Assembly: GCA_016872155.1 (NCBI GenBank)
Contig: VHBB01000002.1
Coordinates: 62,001-126,000 of the forward strand
Reading direction: 5' to 3'
From: Sphingomonadales bacterium
GTDB lineage: Bacteria; Bacteroidota; Bacteroidia; Chitinophagales; Chitinophagaceae
DNA: 64,000 bases
Within the stretch, counting starts at the first letter, position 1. Every line of letters begins with the position of its first letter. This document shows, one piece after another, positions 43,401 to 52,185 of the stretch. The translations under genes were made by a program, and so were the position numbers. Under the pieces are notes generated by a model, which did no database searches, was not told the origin of the DNA, and saw only the letters and a list, made by a program, of their open reading frames with translations.

Positions 43401-43955
43401 ATGTCTCGTATTGGTAAAAAAGCGGTATCGGTTCCATCGAACGTAACCATCACGGTTGGTAAAGACAACGTGATCGCCGTAAAGGGTCCCAAGGGTGAAC
43501 TAAAGCAGTCCATCGATCGTGATATCACTGTAGAGGTAAAAGACGGACAAGTAAATTTTGCACGTCCTACCGATCAGATCCGTCACCGAGCCCTGCATGG
43601 TCTGTATCGTGCGCTGGTGGCCAACTTGGTCAAAGGCGTCACAGAGGGTTACGAAAGAAAGCTCGAGTTGATCGGGGTAGGTTTTAAAGCCTCTAATGCC
43701 GGTAACGTGCTCGATCTGACGTTGGGTTACTCGCACAATATAATTTTCGAAGTACCCAAAGAGATTAAGGTGGCCACTGCCCAAGAAAAAGGACAGAACC
43801 CCATCATTACCCTCGAGGGAATCGACAAGCAACTGATCGGTCAAGTCGCTGCCAAACTACGCAGCTTGCGTAAGCCTGAACCTTACAAGGGTAAAGGGGT
43901 ACGTTATGTAGGCGAAGTGGTTCGTAAGAAAGCTGGTAAGGCCGCAGGTAAATAA
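43401..43955 (+). CDS. rplF: 50S ribosomal protein L6
   Basis: 184 residues with two repeated domains. Starts MSRIGKKAVSVPSNV; second-domain motif KPEPYKGKGVRYVGEVVRKKAGKAAGK near the C-terminus. Located at the base of the L7/L12 stalk. Confidence 0.98.
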   Translation: MSRIGKKAVSVPSNVTITVGKDNVIAVKGPKGELKQSIDRDITVEVKDGQVNFARPTDQIRHRALHGLYRALVANLVKGVTEGYERKLELIGVGFKASNAGNVLDLTLGYSHNIIFEVPKEIKVATAQEKGQNPIITLEGIDKQLIGQVAAKLRSLRKPEPYKGKGVRYVGEVVRKKAGKAAGK

Positions 43956-43988
43956 TCTAGTAACAAGCAGAATTAAATTCTTATATCG

Positions 43989-44348
43989 ATGACACCACAA
44001 TTCAAAACCCGACGCAGACAGAACATACGCTATCGTATTCGTCGTAAGATCAGCGGTTCGGCGGCTAAGCCCCGTCTCTCTATCTTTCGCAGCAACGCAG
44101 ATATCTATGCGCAGCTGATCGACGATGTCAGTGGACAGACACTTGCCTCGGCCTCTTCTCGCGACAAGGATATTGCCGCGCAAAAGGGAACCAAGATCGA
44201 AAAGAGCAAACTGGTAGGAGCAGCCATTGCCCGCAAGGCCAGTGAGCTTAAGATTAGCGATGTAACATTCGATCGCGGTGGCTACCTGTATCATGGACGT
44301 GTAAAATCTGTAGCCGACGGCGCTCGTGAGGGAGGATTACAGTTCTAA
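43989..44348 (+). CDS. rplR: 50S ribosomal protein L18
   Basis: 119 residues, with [20 protein letters not shown] and the ending [21 protein letters not shown]. Binds 5S rRNA together with L5. The following rpsE reading frame in its longer form would overlap the end of this gene, which is why a later start was chosen. Confidence 0.98.
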   Translation: MTPQFKTRRRQNIRYRIRRKISGSAAKPRLSIFRSNADIYAQLIDDVSGQTLASASSRDKDIAAQKGTKIEKSKLVGAAIARKASELKISDVTFDRGGYLYHGRVKSVADGAREGGLQF

Positions 44349-44382
44349 TCGAACTCAATTAACAACGACAAAAAAAACATAC

Positions 44383-44901
44383 ATGTCAAAACTCAATGTA
44401 AACAGAGTGAAGGCCGGCGATCTGGAGCTGAAAGATAAAGTGGTGGCCATTAACCGCGTGGTCAAGACCACCAAGGGTGGACGCGCATTCAGTTTCTCTG
44501 CCCTGGTGGTAGTAGGTAACGGAAACGGCGTGGTTGGCCATGGTCTCGGTAAGGCCAAAGAGGTACAAGAAGCCATCACCAAGGGTATTGAAGATGCTAA
44601 AAAGAATCTGATCAAGGTGCCCGTCATGAAAGGTACGGTGCCGCACGATCAGTGGGCCAAAGAAGGGGCCGCCAAAGTGCTGATCAAGCCTGCTGCGCAT
44701 GGTACCGGTGTAATTGCCGGGGGCTCTATGCGCGCGGTGCTGGAGAGTGCCGGTGTAACAGACGTATTGGCCAAGTCTTTGGGCTCTGCCAATCCGCACA
44801 ATGTGGTAAAAGCTACGTTCAAGGCGCTTGCCTTACTGCGTGAGCCCATCCATGTAGCCAAGACGCGCACCATTGGTCTTAAGAAAGTATTTAACGGATA
44901 A
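44383..44901 (+). CDS. rpsE: 30S ribosomal protein S5
   Basis: 172 residues. The dsRNA-binding segment [44 protein letters not shown] and the second domain [28 protein letters not shown] are intact. The ATG at 44383 was chosen since it lies after the rplR stop and starts [15 protein letters not shown], as in relatives. Confidence 0.97.
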   Translation: MSKLNVNRVKAGDLELKDKVVAINRVVKTTKGGRAFSFSALVVVGNGNGVVGHGLGKAKEVQEAITKGIEDAKKNLIKVPVMKGTVPHDQWAKEGAAKVLIKPAAHGTGVIAGGSMRAVLESAGVTDVLAKSLGSANPHNVVKATFKALALLREPIHVAKTRTIGLKKVFNG

Positions 44902-44911
44902 AACAAGTAAC

Positions 44912-45094
44912 ATGAAGAAGATAAAGGTAACATTGGTCAAGAGTCCCATCGATCGTCCGGAGCGTCAAAAGTTGACGTTGCAGGCACTGGGCCTTAACAA
45001 AACCAATTCTTCTCGCGAATTGGAGGCCACGCCTCAGGTGCTGGGTATGGTACGCAAAGTAACCCACCTGGTTAAAGTAGAAGAAACTAAGTAA
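44912..45094 (+). CDS. rpmD: 50S ribosomal protein L30
   Basis: 60 residues, starting KKIKVTLVKSPIDRPERQKLTLQALGL and ending TPQVLGMVRKVTHLVKVEE. A longer frame starting inside rpsE was rejected. Followed by an 88-bp spacer with two hairpins before rplO. Confidence 0.97.
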   Translation: MKKIKVTLVKSPIDRPERQKLTLQALGLNKTNSSRELEATPQVLGMVRKVTHLVKVEETK

Positions 45095-45102
45095 ACGAAA
45101 AG

Positions 45103-45161
45103 ACCCCGCTTGGGGTGTTTTCAATTTTTAAGCGAGCCCCGTCTACTAAAGCTTTCGGGGC
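45103..45161 (+). promoter_or_regulatory. two hairpins in the rpmD-rplO spacer
   Basis: ACCCC-GCTT-GGGGT (45103-45116) is followed by GTTTTC, a weak terminator-like shape. GCCCCG (45136-45141) can pair with CGGGGC (45156-45161). The right arm of one could compete with the left arm of the other through their C- and G-runs, so an attenuator is possible, or simply RNA processing sites. Confidence 0.4.
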
Positions 45162-45182
45162 GATAAGTAAACAATAAAAGCC

Positions 45183-45632
45183 ATGAAACTTCATCAGTTA
45201 AAGCCCGCCAAAGGGGCTACGCACAAAACAAAGCGTATCGGACGCGGAGATGGTTCCGGTCACGGAGGCACCGCTACGAAAGGAACGAAGGGAGCGCAAA
45301 GCCGCACCGGTTTTAAAAGCAAGATGGCCCACGAGGGTGGTCAGATGCCCATTCAGCGTCGTGTACCTAAGCGTGGATTCAAAAATCCCCATCGCGTTTC
45401 TTACAAAGTATTTAACCTTGGTCAGATCGAGCAGTTGGCTGCCAAGTATAACATTACCGAGTTTTCGCTCGAGAATCTCTACATCAACGGGTTGATTGCC
45501 CAGACCGATCTGGTCAAGTTGTTGGGTAACGGAGAGCTCAAGGGAAAATATAGTTTCCGTATCAATGCCGTCAGTGAAAAAGCCAAAGCTGCCGTAGAGG
45601 CCGCAGGCGGTACGGTAGAAATTGTAAAATAA
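45183..45632 (+). CDS. rplO: 50S ribosomal protein L15
   Basis: 149 residues: MKLHQLKPAKGATHKTKRIGRG at the N-terminus, then the Gly-rich GSGHGGTATKGTKGAQSRTGFK, and a C-terminal L15/L18e domain ending AKAAVEAAGGTVEIV. Precedes secY as in most bacteria. Confidence 0.98.
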   Translation: MKLHQLKPAKGATHKTKRIGRGDGSGHGGTATKGTKGAQSRTGFKSKMAHEGGQMPIQRRVPKRGFKNPHRVSYKVFNLGQIEQLAAKYNITEFSLENLYINGLIAQTDLVKLLGNGELKGKYSFRINAVSEKAKAAVEAAGGTVEIVK

Positions 45633-45660
45633 ATTAGCGGACTAAAATACGTATAGCCCC

Positions 45661-46998
45661 GTGAATAAATTTTTTCAAACCCTTAAGAATATCTGGAGCA
45701 TCGAAGAGTTACGTGGAAAGATCCTTTTCACCTTGCTGATGATTACGATCTACCGAATCGGGGCGCATATTGCCCTGCCCGGTATCGATCCGATCAAATT
45801 GTCGGCGACCTCCGAGAACAGCACCGGCATACTCGGTCTTATCGATGCCTTTTCGGGAGGAGCCTTTAACCAGGCTTCCATCTTTGCGCTGGGTATTATG
45901 CCCTACATCTCTGCCTCGATCTTCGTACAGTTGCTGACCGTACTGGTCCCCCGCTTTCAGAAGATGCAAAAAGAAGGAGAGAGCGGAAGAAAGAAGATCA
46001 ATCAATACACAAGGTATCTAACCGTTGTCGTAACCTTATTGCAAGCTTCTGCCTATGTTACCTACCTGCAAGGACTAACGCAGCAGGGGGGTGGGATCCT
46101 TCCCGGATTCGCTCCTTATTTCTGGTTGACCACCGTAACGGTGCTGACCGCTGGTACGCTTTTTGTAATGTGGATGGGCGAAAAGATCACTGACAAAGGT
46201 CTTGGTAACGGAACCTCGCTGATCATCATGATCGGTATTTTGGCTCGCCTTCCTCAATCTTTTTTACAAGAGTTGAGTGCCAAGTCGGTGCGTAATGGAC
46301 AGATCTTGGTATTTATTATTGAGATGGCCGTGCTGATCGCGATCATTATGGGTTGCATCTTGTTGGTGCAGGGTGTTCGTAAAGTGCCTGTCAACTACGC
46401 CAAGCAAATCGTAGGCAATCGCCAATTTGGGGGAGCCCGTCAGTTTCTGCCGCTCAAGGTCAATGGTGCCGGTGTAATGCCGATCATCTTTGCGCAAGCC
46501 ATTATTTTTATTCCTACCATCTTCGCCAATTACAATACACAGAATAATGCCTTTTTACAGGCTATTACCGACCAAAGTAATATTTGGTATATGGTCATCT
46601 ATTCGGTGGTCGTAATCGGGTTTACCTTTCTGTACACGGCTCTTATTTTTAATCCGAAGCAGATCGCCGATAACCTAAAGCAGAATAACGGTTTTGTGCC
46701 CGGTGTTAAGCCCGGTCAACCTACGGCCGATTATATCGGTGCCATCATGGATCGTATTACGTTTCCGGGCGCCATCTTGTTGGCGTTGGTCGGTATTTTG
46801 CCCGGTATCGCCGAGCGATTGGGAGTTACCCAACAGTTCTCTACGTTCTTTGGAGGTACTTCATTGCTGATTATGGTGGGTGTGATTCTCGATACCTTAC
46901 AACAGATCGAGACGCAACTCCTGATGAGACAGTACGACGGTCTTATGAAGAGTGGTCGTATACAAGGACGTCAAGCCTCTGCCCCCGTCGATATGTAA
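45661..46998 (+). CDS. secY: preprotein translocase subunit SecY
   Basis: 445-residue channel of the Sec translocon with ten predicted membrane helices. GTG start. Recognisable segments: IYRIGAHIALPGID in TM1, GIMPYISASIFVQLL in TM2, GLGNGTSLIIMIGIL, the cytosolic loop GGARQFLPLKVNGAGVMPIIFA, and PGVKPGQPTADYI. Terminal gene of the spc-type cluster before a terminator; works with SecE, SecG and SecA, which are not in the window. Confidence 0.98.
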   Translation: MNKFFQTLKNIWSIEELRGKILFTLLMITIYRIGAHIALPGIDPIKLSATSENSTGILGLIDAFSGGAFNQASIFALGIMPYISASIFVQLLTVLVPRFQKMQKEGESGRKKINQYTRYLTVVVTLLQASAYVTYLQGLTQQGGGILPGFAPYFWLTTVTVLTAGTLFVMWMGEKITDKGLGNGTSLIIMIGILARLPQSFLQELSAKSVRNGQILVFIIEMAVLIAIIMGCILLVQGVRKVPVNYAKQIVGNRQFGGARQFLPLKVNGAGVMPIIFAQAIIFIPTIFANYNTQNNAFLQAITDQSNIWYMVIYSVVVIGFTFLYTALIFNPKQIADNLKQNNGFVPGVKPGQPTADYIGAIMDRITFPGAILLALVGILPGIAERLGVTQQFSTFFGGTSLLIMVGVILDTLQQIETQLLMRQYDGLMKSGRIQGRQASAPVDM

Positions 46999-47018
46999 AT
47001 AATTGTTTTGTGAATACG

Positions 47019-47057
47019 AAAGCCCGGTCGGTCAAACGGCCGGGTTTTGTTTTTTTA
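47019..47057 (+). terminator. intrinsic terminator after secY
   Basis: CCCGG (47023-47027) pairs with CCGGG (47040-47044), extended by flanking AAA/TTT and a G-U pair, followed by TTTTGTTTTTTT. It separates map from the ribosomal operon. Confidence 0.82.
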
Positions 47058-47073
47058 AAGGATATTTGCAACC

Positions 47074-47868
47074 ATGATCATAAAATCGGCATCGGAGATC
47101 GAGCAAATGCGGGCGTCGGCTTTATTGGTCAGTCGCGCCCTTACCGAAGTGGCGAAGGTCCTTCGCCCGGGCATCACCACCCACTGGCTCGATCAATTTA
47201 TCGGAATGTTTATTCGCGACCAGGGGGCTGTTCCTTCTTTTTTAAATTATCACGGGTATCCCTATAATTCTTGTTTGTCTGTAAACGATGTAGTGGTACA
47301 TGGCTTTCCTACGCAGAACGAATTGAAAGAAGGCGATATAATTTCGGTCGACATCGGTGTCTTGTATCAAGGCTGGCATGGCGATCATGCGTATTGTTTT
47401 GCCATTGGCGATCCGGGGGCTGCGGTAATGCAATTGATCAAGGTTACAAAGGAGTCCTTGTACCTGGGAATAGAAAAAGCGGTAGCTGGCAATCGGGTGG
47501 GCGATATTTCGTTTGCCATTCAATCGCACACCGAAAAGAAGTACGGTTACGGTGTGGTGAGAGAGTTGGTGGGCCATGGCTTGGGTCGCGACCTGCACGA
47601 AGATCCCCAGGTTCCCAACTATGGAAAAAGGGGAACGGGGCCTAAATTAAAAGAAGGCGTGGTGCTGGCTATCGAACCCATGATAAACTTGGGAAAAAAA
47701 GAAGTCTACACGGCCACCGATGGATGGACGGTACGCACCAAAGACGGTAAGCCTTCTGTTCACTTTGAACATGATGTATGCGTGCAAAAAGATCGCGCTG
47801 ACATGTTATCGAATTACACCGAGATAGAAGCGGCCGAAAGAGCTAATACGAATTTATTTACCGTTTAG
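47074..47868 (+). CDS. map: type I methionine aminopeptidase
   Basis: 264 residues; removes the initiator Met. Metal ligands are visible in VDIGVLYQGWHGDHAY (two Asp), GHGLGRDLHED (His), AIEPMI (Glu) and FEHDVCVQ (Glu); the conserved VVHGFP His lies earlier. GATATTTG (47061-47068), one base off the -7 consensus, ends 5 bases before the ATG, so it may have a leaderless promoter of its own. In many Bacteroidota map is followed by infA and the alpha operon; here it is not. Confidence 0.97.
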   Translation: MIIKSASEIEQMRASALLVSRALTEVAKVLRPGITTHWLDQFIGMFIRDQGAVPSFLNYHGYPYNSCLSVNDVVVHGFPTQNELKEGDIISVDIGVLYQGWHGDHAYCFAIGDPGAAVMQLIKVTKESLYLGIEKAVAGNRVGDISFAIQSHTEKKYGYGVVRELVGHGLGRDLHEDPQVPNYGKRGTGPKLKEGVVLAIEPMINLGKKEVYTATDGWTVRTKDGKPSVHFEHDVCVQKDRADMLSNYTEIEAAERANTNLFTV

Positions 47869-47892
47869 TGCTTAAATGCCCGCCTAACCTGT

Positions 47893-49158
47893 ATGCATCT
47901 ACCCGCTACACAAACATTGGTCGTGATCGGGGGCGGGGCCGCCGGTTTGTTTTGTGCTGTCAATGCTGCGCGGTTGGCGCCTTCGCTACAAGTGATCGTG
48001 CTCGAGCGCTCGAATAAATTATTAGCAAAGGTCAAGATAAGCGGAGGGGGTCGTTGCAATGTAACGCATGCCTGTTTCGATCGACAGGAACTGCCCGGCT
48101 ATTATCCGCGCGGCGCGCAATTTGTAAAGCGGTATCAGCATTCTTTTTTTACCACCGATACGGTCGACTGGTTCGCGGCTCGAAAGGTGAGCCTAAAGAC
48201 GGAACCCGACGGTAGGATGTTTCCGGTTACCGATAACTCGCAAACCATTATCGATGTCTTGTTGCAAGAGGCGGCTCTCTATGGGGTGCAGATCAGGTTG
48301 CAAACCGATGTGGAGGCGATCGAGCCGGTCCAGCATGCAGCAAGCAGCCAGTTTGTCTTGCAGATCAGACAAGGAGAACCGATTGTTGCCGACTTCTGTT
48401 GTATTGCCTGTGGCGGATTTTCGAAGCCGGCTTCGTTCGAATTTATCACCAAGCTGGGTCACAGCATCGAAGCGCCGGTCCCTTCTCTTTTTACGTTCAA
48501 TGCGCCTGCTCATCCATTGGTGTCGTTGCAAGGGGTATCCGTAGCTGGGGTCAGCGTTAAGATCAGCGGTACTCCCTTTGTACAAACGGGCCCCGTGTTG
48601 CTAACACATTGGGGGTTGAGCGGCCCGGCTATCTTAAAGTTGAGTGCCTATGCTGCACGCGAGTTGGCAGCGCGTAATTACTCATTCGACATTCAACTGA
48701 ACTGGGTGGCCCAAGGAGGACAAAGTGCTGCTACGCTTTCTACTTTTTTTTCTGATCAGCGACGGATGCATCCGACTCAACAGGTCAGCAATGGAAAATT
48801 GCAGGGAATTCCCCAACGGCTTTGGAATTTCTTTTTAGAGCAATCGGGTGTAGTACCCGACCGAAGATGGGCCGACTTTTCTCGACGCGAAGAAAATCAA
48901 TTGATTCGTTTGTTGACCGATATGTCGGTTCACATCCAAGGAAAGACCACCTTTAAAGAAGAGTTCGTAACGGCCGGGGGGGTGGAGCTTTCGGCCATCG
49001 ATCCCCAAACCATGATGAGTAAAAAGTTAAGACATCTTTATTTTGCCGGAGAGATCATGAACGTAGACGGGGTTACGGGTGGATTTAATTTTCAACATGC
49101 GTGGAGCAGCGGCATGATCGCTGCGCGTGCCATTAGCGCGGATCGAACTGGGGCTTGA
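47893..49158 (+). CDS. BaiN/HI0933-family NAD(P)/FAD-dependent oxidoreductase
   Basis: A 421-residue flavoprotein. The Rossmann FAD motif VIGGGAAGLFCAVNAARL is at residues 9-26, followed by ISGGGRCNVTHA, a family signature, and a C-terminal FAD segment AGEIMNVDGVTGGFNFQHAWSSG. BaiN relatives reduce steroid-like or other enoate substrates, but most members have no assigned substrate. Its 3' end overlaps the converging acyltransferase gene by 26 bp. Confidence 0.92.
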   Translation: MHLPATQTLVVIGGGAAGLFCAVNAARLAPSLQVIVLERSNKLLAKVKISGGGRCNVTHACFDRQELPGYYPRGAQFVKRYQHSFFTTDTVDWFAARKVSLKTEPDGRMFPVTDNSQTIIDVLLQEAALYGVQIRLQTDVEAIEPVQHAASSQFVLQIRQGEPIVADFCCIACGGFSKPASFEFITKLGHSIEAPVPSLFTFNAPAHPLVSLQGVSVAGVSVKISGTPFVQTGPVLLTHWGLSGPAILKLSAYAARELAARNYSFDIQLNWVAQGGQSAATLSTFFSDQRRMHPTQQVSNGKLQGIPQRLWNFFLEQSGVVPDRRWADFSRREENQLIRLLTDMSVHIQGKTTFKEEFVTAGGVELSAIDPQTMMSKKLRHLYFAGEIMNVDGVTGGFNFQHAWSSGMIAARAISADRTGA

Positions 49159-50182
49159 TGCGTACCCGACACCAGGCACAAAAAGGGGCCACGATCAGTA
49201 AGGCCAATGCGGCCAAAAAAGAATGCGTGCTGTACCATAGTAGCCCAGCCATCAATAATAAATAAATTGGGTATAGCAATAGCAGCAGGCTGCTGACTAC
49301 CGAGTCGTAATGGACGGTCTTATCAAAATAATGCAAGGCGATCTGTTGGATGGGTTTGTACAAAGGCCAGTGAAAGAGTTGGCCCAGCCCTGCGGGAATT
49401 GTGCAGCTAATTTTTTCGAGTCTGGTTATGCGAACCCCCATTTTTTGTTGTAGCGTCTCTGGATCGTGCTTATCAATCTCGTAGACCAGAGGCTGCAGTC
49501 GTCGTAACAGTAATTGGTTAAAGGCAGTGAGGCGTTGTCCGTCGGTCGCGTTTGTTGCGATGTCTTGTGCGTAGATCGGTTCGCCGATGTTGATGTCGAC
49601 ATTTTTTCCAAACCTCCGAAACGAACTGTAGTTAAGACCCACTGGCAATACGGTGAGTGGAATACCGGCCTCCCAGGTTTGTATAGCCAAGCGTGCGGTT
49701 CCTTTTTTTAGCGGGCGCAGGTGCCACTCGTTTACACAAAGGGCTTCGCTATAGATGGTCACGATCTGATGTTGCCGAAACAGATCTACGCAGGCTGTAA
49801 AGGTCTCGTAATTGATGCTGAGGTTAGATACACCTTCGCTGCTGCGGTAGACCGGAAGTATATTTAGCTTTCGAAGTAGGCGCGCATGGGTTTTATTTCG
49901 AAAGGCATCCCCTCTAGCCAAGGCCCAAACCGGCGATGTAAAGAGCAGATCGAGCAGTATGGAATCCAAAAAAGAATTGGGATGATTGACCGCCAGGAGC
50001 AGGGGTCCTTTGCGCTTGAGCATCTCCGGATGGCTGATCCGAATTCTTCTGCATAATATATTGATTGCCAGTCTTCCGGCAAGCTTTATGGCAGCGTAAA
50101 GCAAGGGTCGATTTTTCGTGAAAATAGCGATAATAGCCGTATCTTTGCCATCCCGAAATAAAACCCTCGGGTAAGCTATCAT
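49133..50182 (-). CDS. PlsC-family acyltransferase
   Basis: A membrane acyltransferase of the 1-acylglycerol-3-phosphate type. Motif I is NHPNSFLD (NHxxxxD, with the catalytic His), and a later EALCVNEWHLRPLKKGTARLA matches the EG.R..-type motif loosely. Two C-terminal hydrophobic helices (SSLLLLLYPIYLLLMAGLLW and FLAALALLIVAPFCAW) anchor it. The start is uncertain: ATG at 50182 overlaps the rpsA start codon and promoter, while an in-frame TTG at 50104 (323 residues) would avoid that. Role in phospholipid or ornithine-lipid synthesis is inferred. Confidence 0.82.
   Translation of the reverse strand: MIAYPRVLFRDGKDTAIIAIFTKNRPLLYAAIKLAGRLAINILCRRIRISHPEMLKRKGPLLLAVNHPNSFLDSILLDLLFTSPVWALARGDAFRNKTHARLLRKLNILPVYRSSEGVSNLSINYETFTACVDLFRQHQIVTIYSEALCVNEWHLRPLKKGTARLAIQTWEAGIPLTVLPVGLNYSSFRRFGKNVDINIGEPIYAQDIATNATDGQRLTAFNQLLLRRLQPLVYEIDKHDPETLQQKMGVRITRLEKISCTIPAGLGQLFHWPLYKPIQQIALHYFDKTVHYDSVVSSLLLLLYPIYLLLMAGLLWYSTHSFLAALALLIVAPFCAWCRVRIKPQFDPR
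50140..50147 (+). promoter_or_regulatory. rpsA -7 box TATCTTTG
   Basis: TATCTTTG matches TAnnTTTG and lies 33 bases before the rpsA ATG, inside the possible 5' end of the divergent acyltransferase gene. Confidence 0.6.
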
Positions 50183-52082
50183 GTTTGAAAACAAAATTCC
50201 AAAACAATTAAACGCTGATGCACAGGAGCAGGCCACCGAAATGTCGGAAGCTGCTGCAGCGACAACAACTTCACCTGTGTCGAGCGTATCCAGCGCTCAC
50301 GACGATTTTGACTGGAGTGTCGACAAGCGTAATGTTACCTCTTATTCCGAAGCGGAGAAAGAGAAGTATCACAAAGTGTACGAAAATACATTCGTGCAGC
50401 TTAGCGACGGCGAACTGATTAAAGGAACCGTGGTAGGTCTTACCAAGACCGATGTGGTCCTCAATATCGGATTCAAAAGCGATGGATTGATTTCTCTCAA
50501 TGAGTTTCGCGATCTACCTACTCTTGCCATTGGCGATGAGGTAGAGGTGATGATCGTAGAAAAAGAAGACCGCGACGGACATTTGAACCTTAGCCGTCGT
50601 CAGGCTCGCATTACGCGTGCTTGGGAACGTATCGTAGAGGTGCATAAGACCGGCGAAGTAATTACCGGTACGGTAACGTCTAAGACCAAGGGTGGATTGA
50701 TCGTAGATGTATTCGGTATGGAGACCTTCTTGCCCGGATCGCAGATCGATGTAAAACCCGTAACGGATTACGACCAGTTCGTGGGTAAGACCATGGAGTT
50801 TAAGGTCGTTAAGATCAACGAAGCCATCAAGAATGCCGTTGTCTCGCACAAGGCGCTTATTGAAAGTGATATCGAGGCCCAGCGTGCGCAGATCATGAGT
50901 AAGCTCGAAAAAGGTCAGGTACTCGAAGGAACCGTTAAGAATATCACCGATTTCGGGGCCTTTATGGACCTCGGCGGACTCGACGGTCTCCTGTACATTA
51001 CCGATATTTCGTGGGGTCGTATTGCCCATCCTTCTGAAGTGCTCAAGCTCGATCAGAAGATCAATGTGGTGGTGCTCGATTTCGACGATGAGAAGCGACG
51101 CATTAGCCTTGGCTTAAAGCAATTGACCCCGCATCCTTGGGATGTATTGGGTGATGCCATTACCGAAGGCAATGTGGTCAAAGGTCGCGTCGTGAATATC
51201 GAAGACTATGGTGCCTTCCTCGAGATCCAACCCGGCGTAGAAGGATTGGTGCACGTGTCTGAGATTACATGGGCCAATACCCCGATCAATGCCAAAGAAT
51301 TCTTTAAGCTCGGTGACGAGCACGAAGCCAAGATCGTAACCCTCGATAAGGACAGTCGCAAGATGAGCTTGTCCATCAAGCAACTTACCGCCGATCCTTG
51401 GAATGATATCGAAACAAAATTCCCCGAGGGAAGTCGTCATGACGGACTGGTCAAGAATATCACCAATTACGGTGTGTTCGTAGAACTGGCCCCTGGTATC
51501 GGAGGCATGATTCACATTAGCGACCTCAGCTGGCTTAAGCGATTCAATCATCCTACTGAGTATACCAAAGTAGGTCAGCACATCGATGTGATGATCTTGG
51601 GTATTGACAAGGATAATCGTAAACTGCAACTCGGTCACAAGCAACTCGAACAAGATCCTTGGAATCAACTGCAAGAGACCTTTGCCATTGATACCCTGCA
51701 CGAGGGGCTGGTAACGCGTCGCGATGATAAGGGTGCAACCGTTCAGTTGCCTTACGGACTCGAAGGGTTTGCTCCTAACCGTCATTTGGCCAAGCAAGAT
51801 GGTAAGAGCATTGCCGCCGACGAGACCGCTTCTTTTATGGTTATCGAGTTCGATCGCAACGAAAAGCGTATCGTACTATCACATACACGCATTTGGGAGC
51901 AAGGAAAAGAGGACGAAGCCGAACAGGCTAAGAAAGAAGTGCGTGCCGATGCCGAAAAGACCAAGAAGGCGGTTAAGAACATTCAGGGTAAAGTAGAGAA
52001 AGCTACGCTAGGTGACCTGGGTGTACTGGCCGATCTCAAGAAAAAAATGCAAGAGGGCGGAGACGAAAAAGCTCCTGAATAA
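50181..52082 (+). CDS. rpsA: 30S ribosomal protein S1
   Basis: 633 residues, longer than E. coli S1 (557). A Ser/Ala/Thr-rich N-terminal extension of about 65 residues precedes six S1 (OB-fold) domains, visible from repeats such as GTVVGLTKTDVVLNIGFKSDG, GTVKNITDFGAFMDLGGLDGLLYITDISW, GRVVNIEDYGAFLEIQPGVEGLVHVSEITW and KNITNYGVFVELAPGIGGMIHISDLSW. A charged C-terminal tail (KKEVRADAEKTKKA) follows. Binds mRNA on the 30S platform; important in a phylum with few Shine-Dalgarno sites. Own promoter and terminator. Confidence 0.98.
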   Translation: MFENKIPKQLNADAQEQATEMSEAAAATTTSPVSSVSSAHDDFDWSVDKRNVTSYSEAEKEKYHKVYENTFVQLSDGELIKGTVVGLTKTDVVLNIGFKSDGLISLNEFRDLPTLAIGDEVEVMIVEKEDRDGHLNLSRRQARITRAWERIVEVHKTGEVITGTVTSKTKGGLIVDVFGMETFLPGSQIDVKPVTDYDQFVGKTMEFKVVKINEAIKNAVVSHKALIESDIEAQRAQIMSKLEKGQVLEGTVKNITDFGAFMDLGGLDGLLYITDISWGRIAHPSEVLKLDQKINVVVLDFDDEKRRISLGLKQLTPHPWDVLGDAITEGNVVKGRVVNIEDYGAFLEIQPGVEGLVHVSEITWANTPINAKEFFKLGDEHEAKIVTLDKDSRKMSLSIKQLTADPWNDIETKFPEGSRHDGLVKNITNYGVFVELAPGIGGMIHISDLSWLKRFNHPTEYTKVGQHIDVMILGIDKDNRKLQLGHKQLEQDPWNQLQETFAIDTLHEGLVTRRDDKGATVQLPYGLEGFAPNRHLAKQDGKSIAADETASFMVIEFDRNEKRIVLSHTRIWEQGKEDEAEQAKKEVRADAEKTKKAVKNIQGKVEKATLGDLGVLADLKKKMQEGGDEKAPE

Positions 52083-52103
52083 CAAACTCTTGTTCACGTA
52101 ACT

Positions 52104-52139
52104 AAAAGGCTGTCTTATTCAAGGCAGCCTTTTCTTTTA
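52104..52139 (+). terminator. intrinsic terminator after rpsA
   Basis: AAAAGGCTG (52104-52112) pairs with CAGCCTTTT (52125-52133) and is followed by CTTTT. Confidence 0.88.
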
Positions 52140-52159
52140 GGCAATAGCGCTGCCCTTGT

Positions 52160-52167
52160 TATATTTG
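52160..52167 (+). promoter_or_regulatory. -7 box TATATTTG of the second PlsC gene
   Basis: TATATTTG matches TAnnTTTG and lies 18 bases before the ATG at 52186. Confidence 0.55.
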
Positions 52168-52185
52168 TTGACCAGTAATTACAAC

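Noticed and set aside
51114-51797. 227-codon reading frame antisense to rpsA
   Set aside because: It is fully inside rpsA and shows no protein-family motif.
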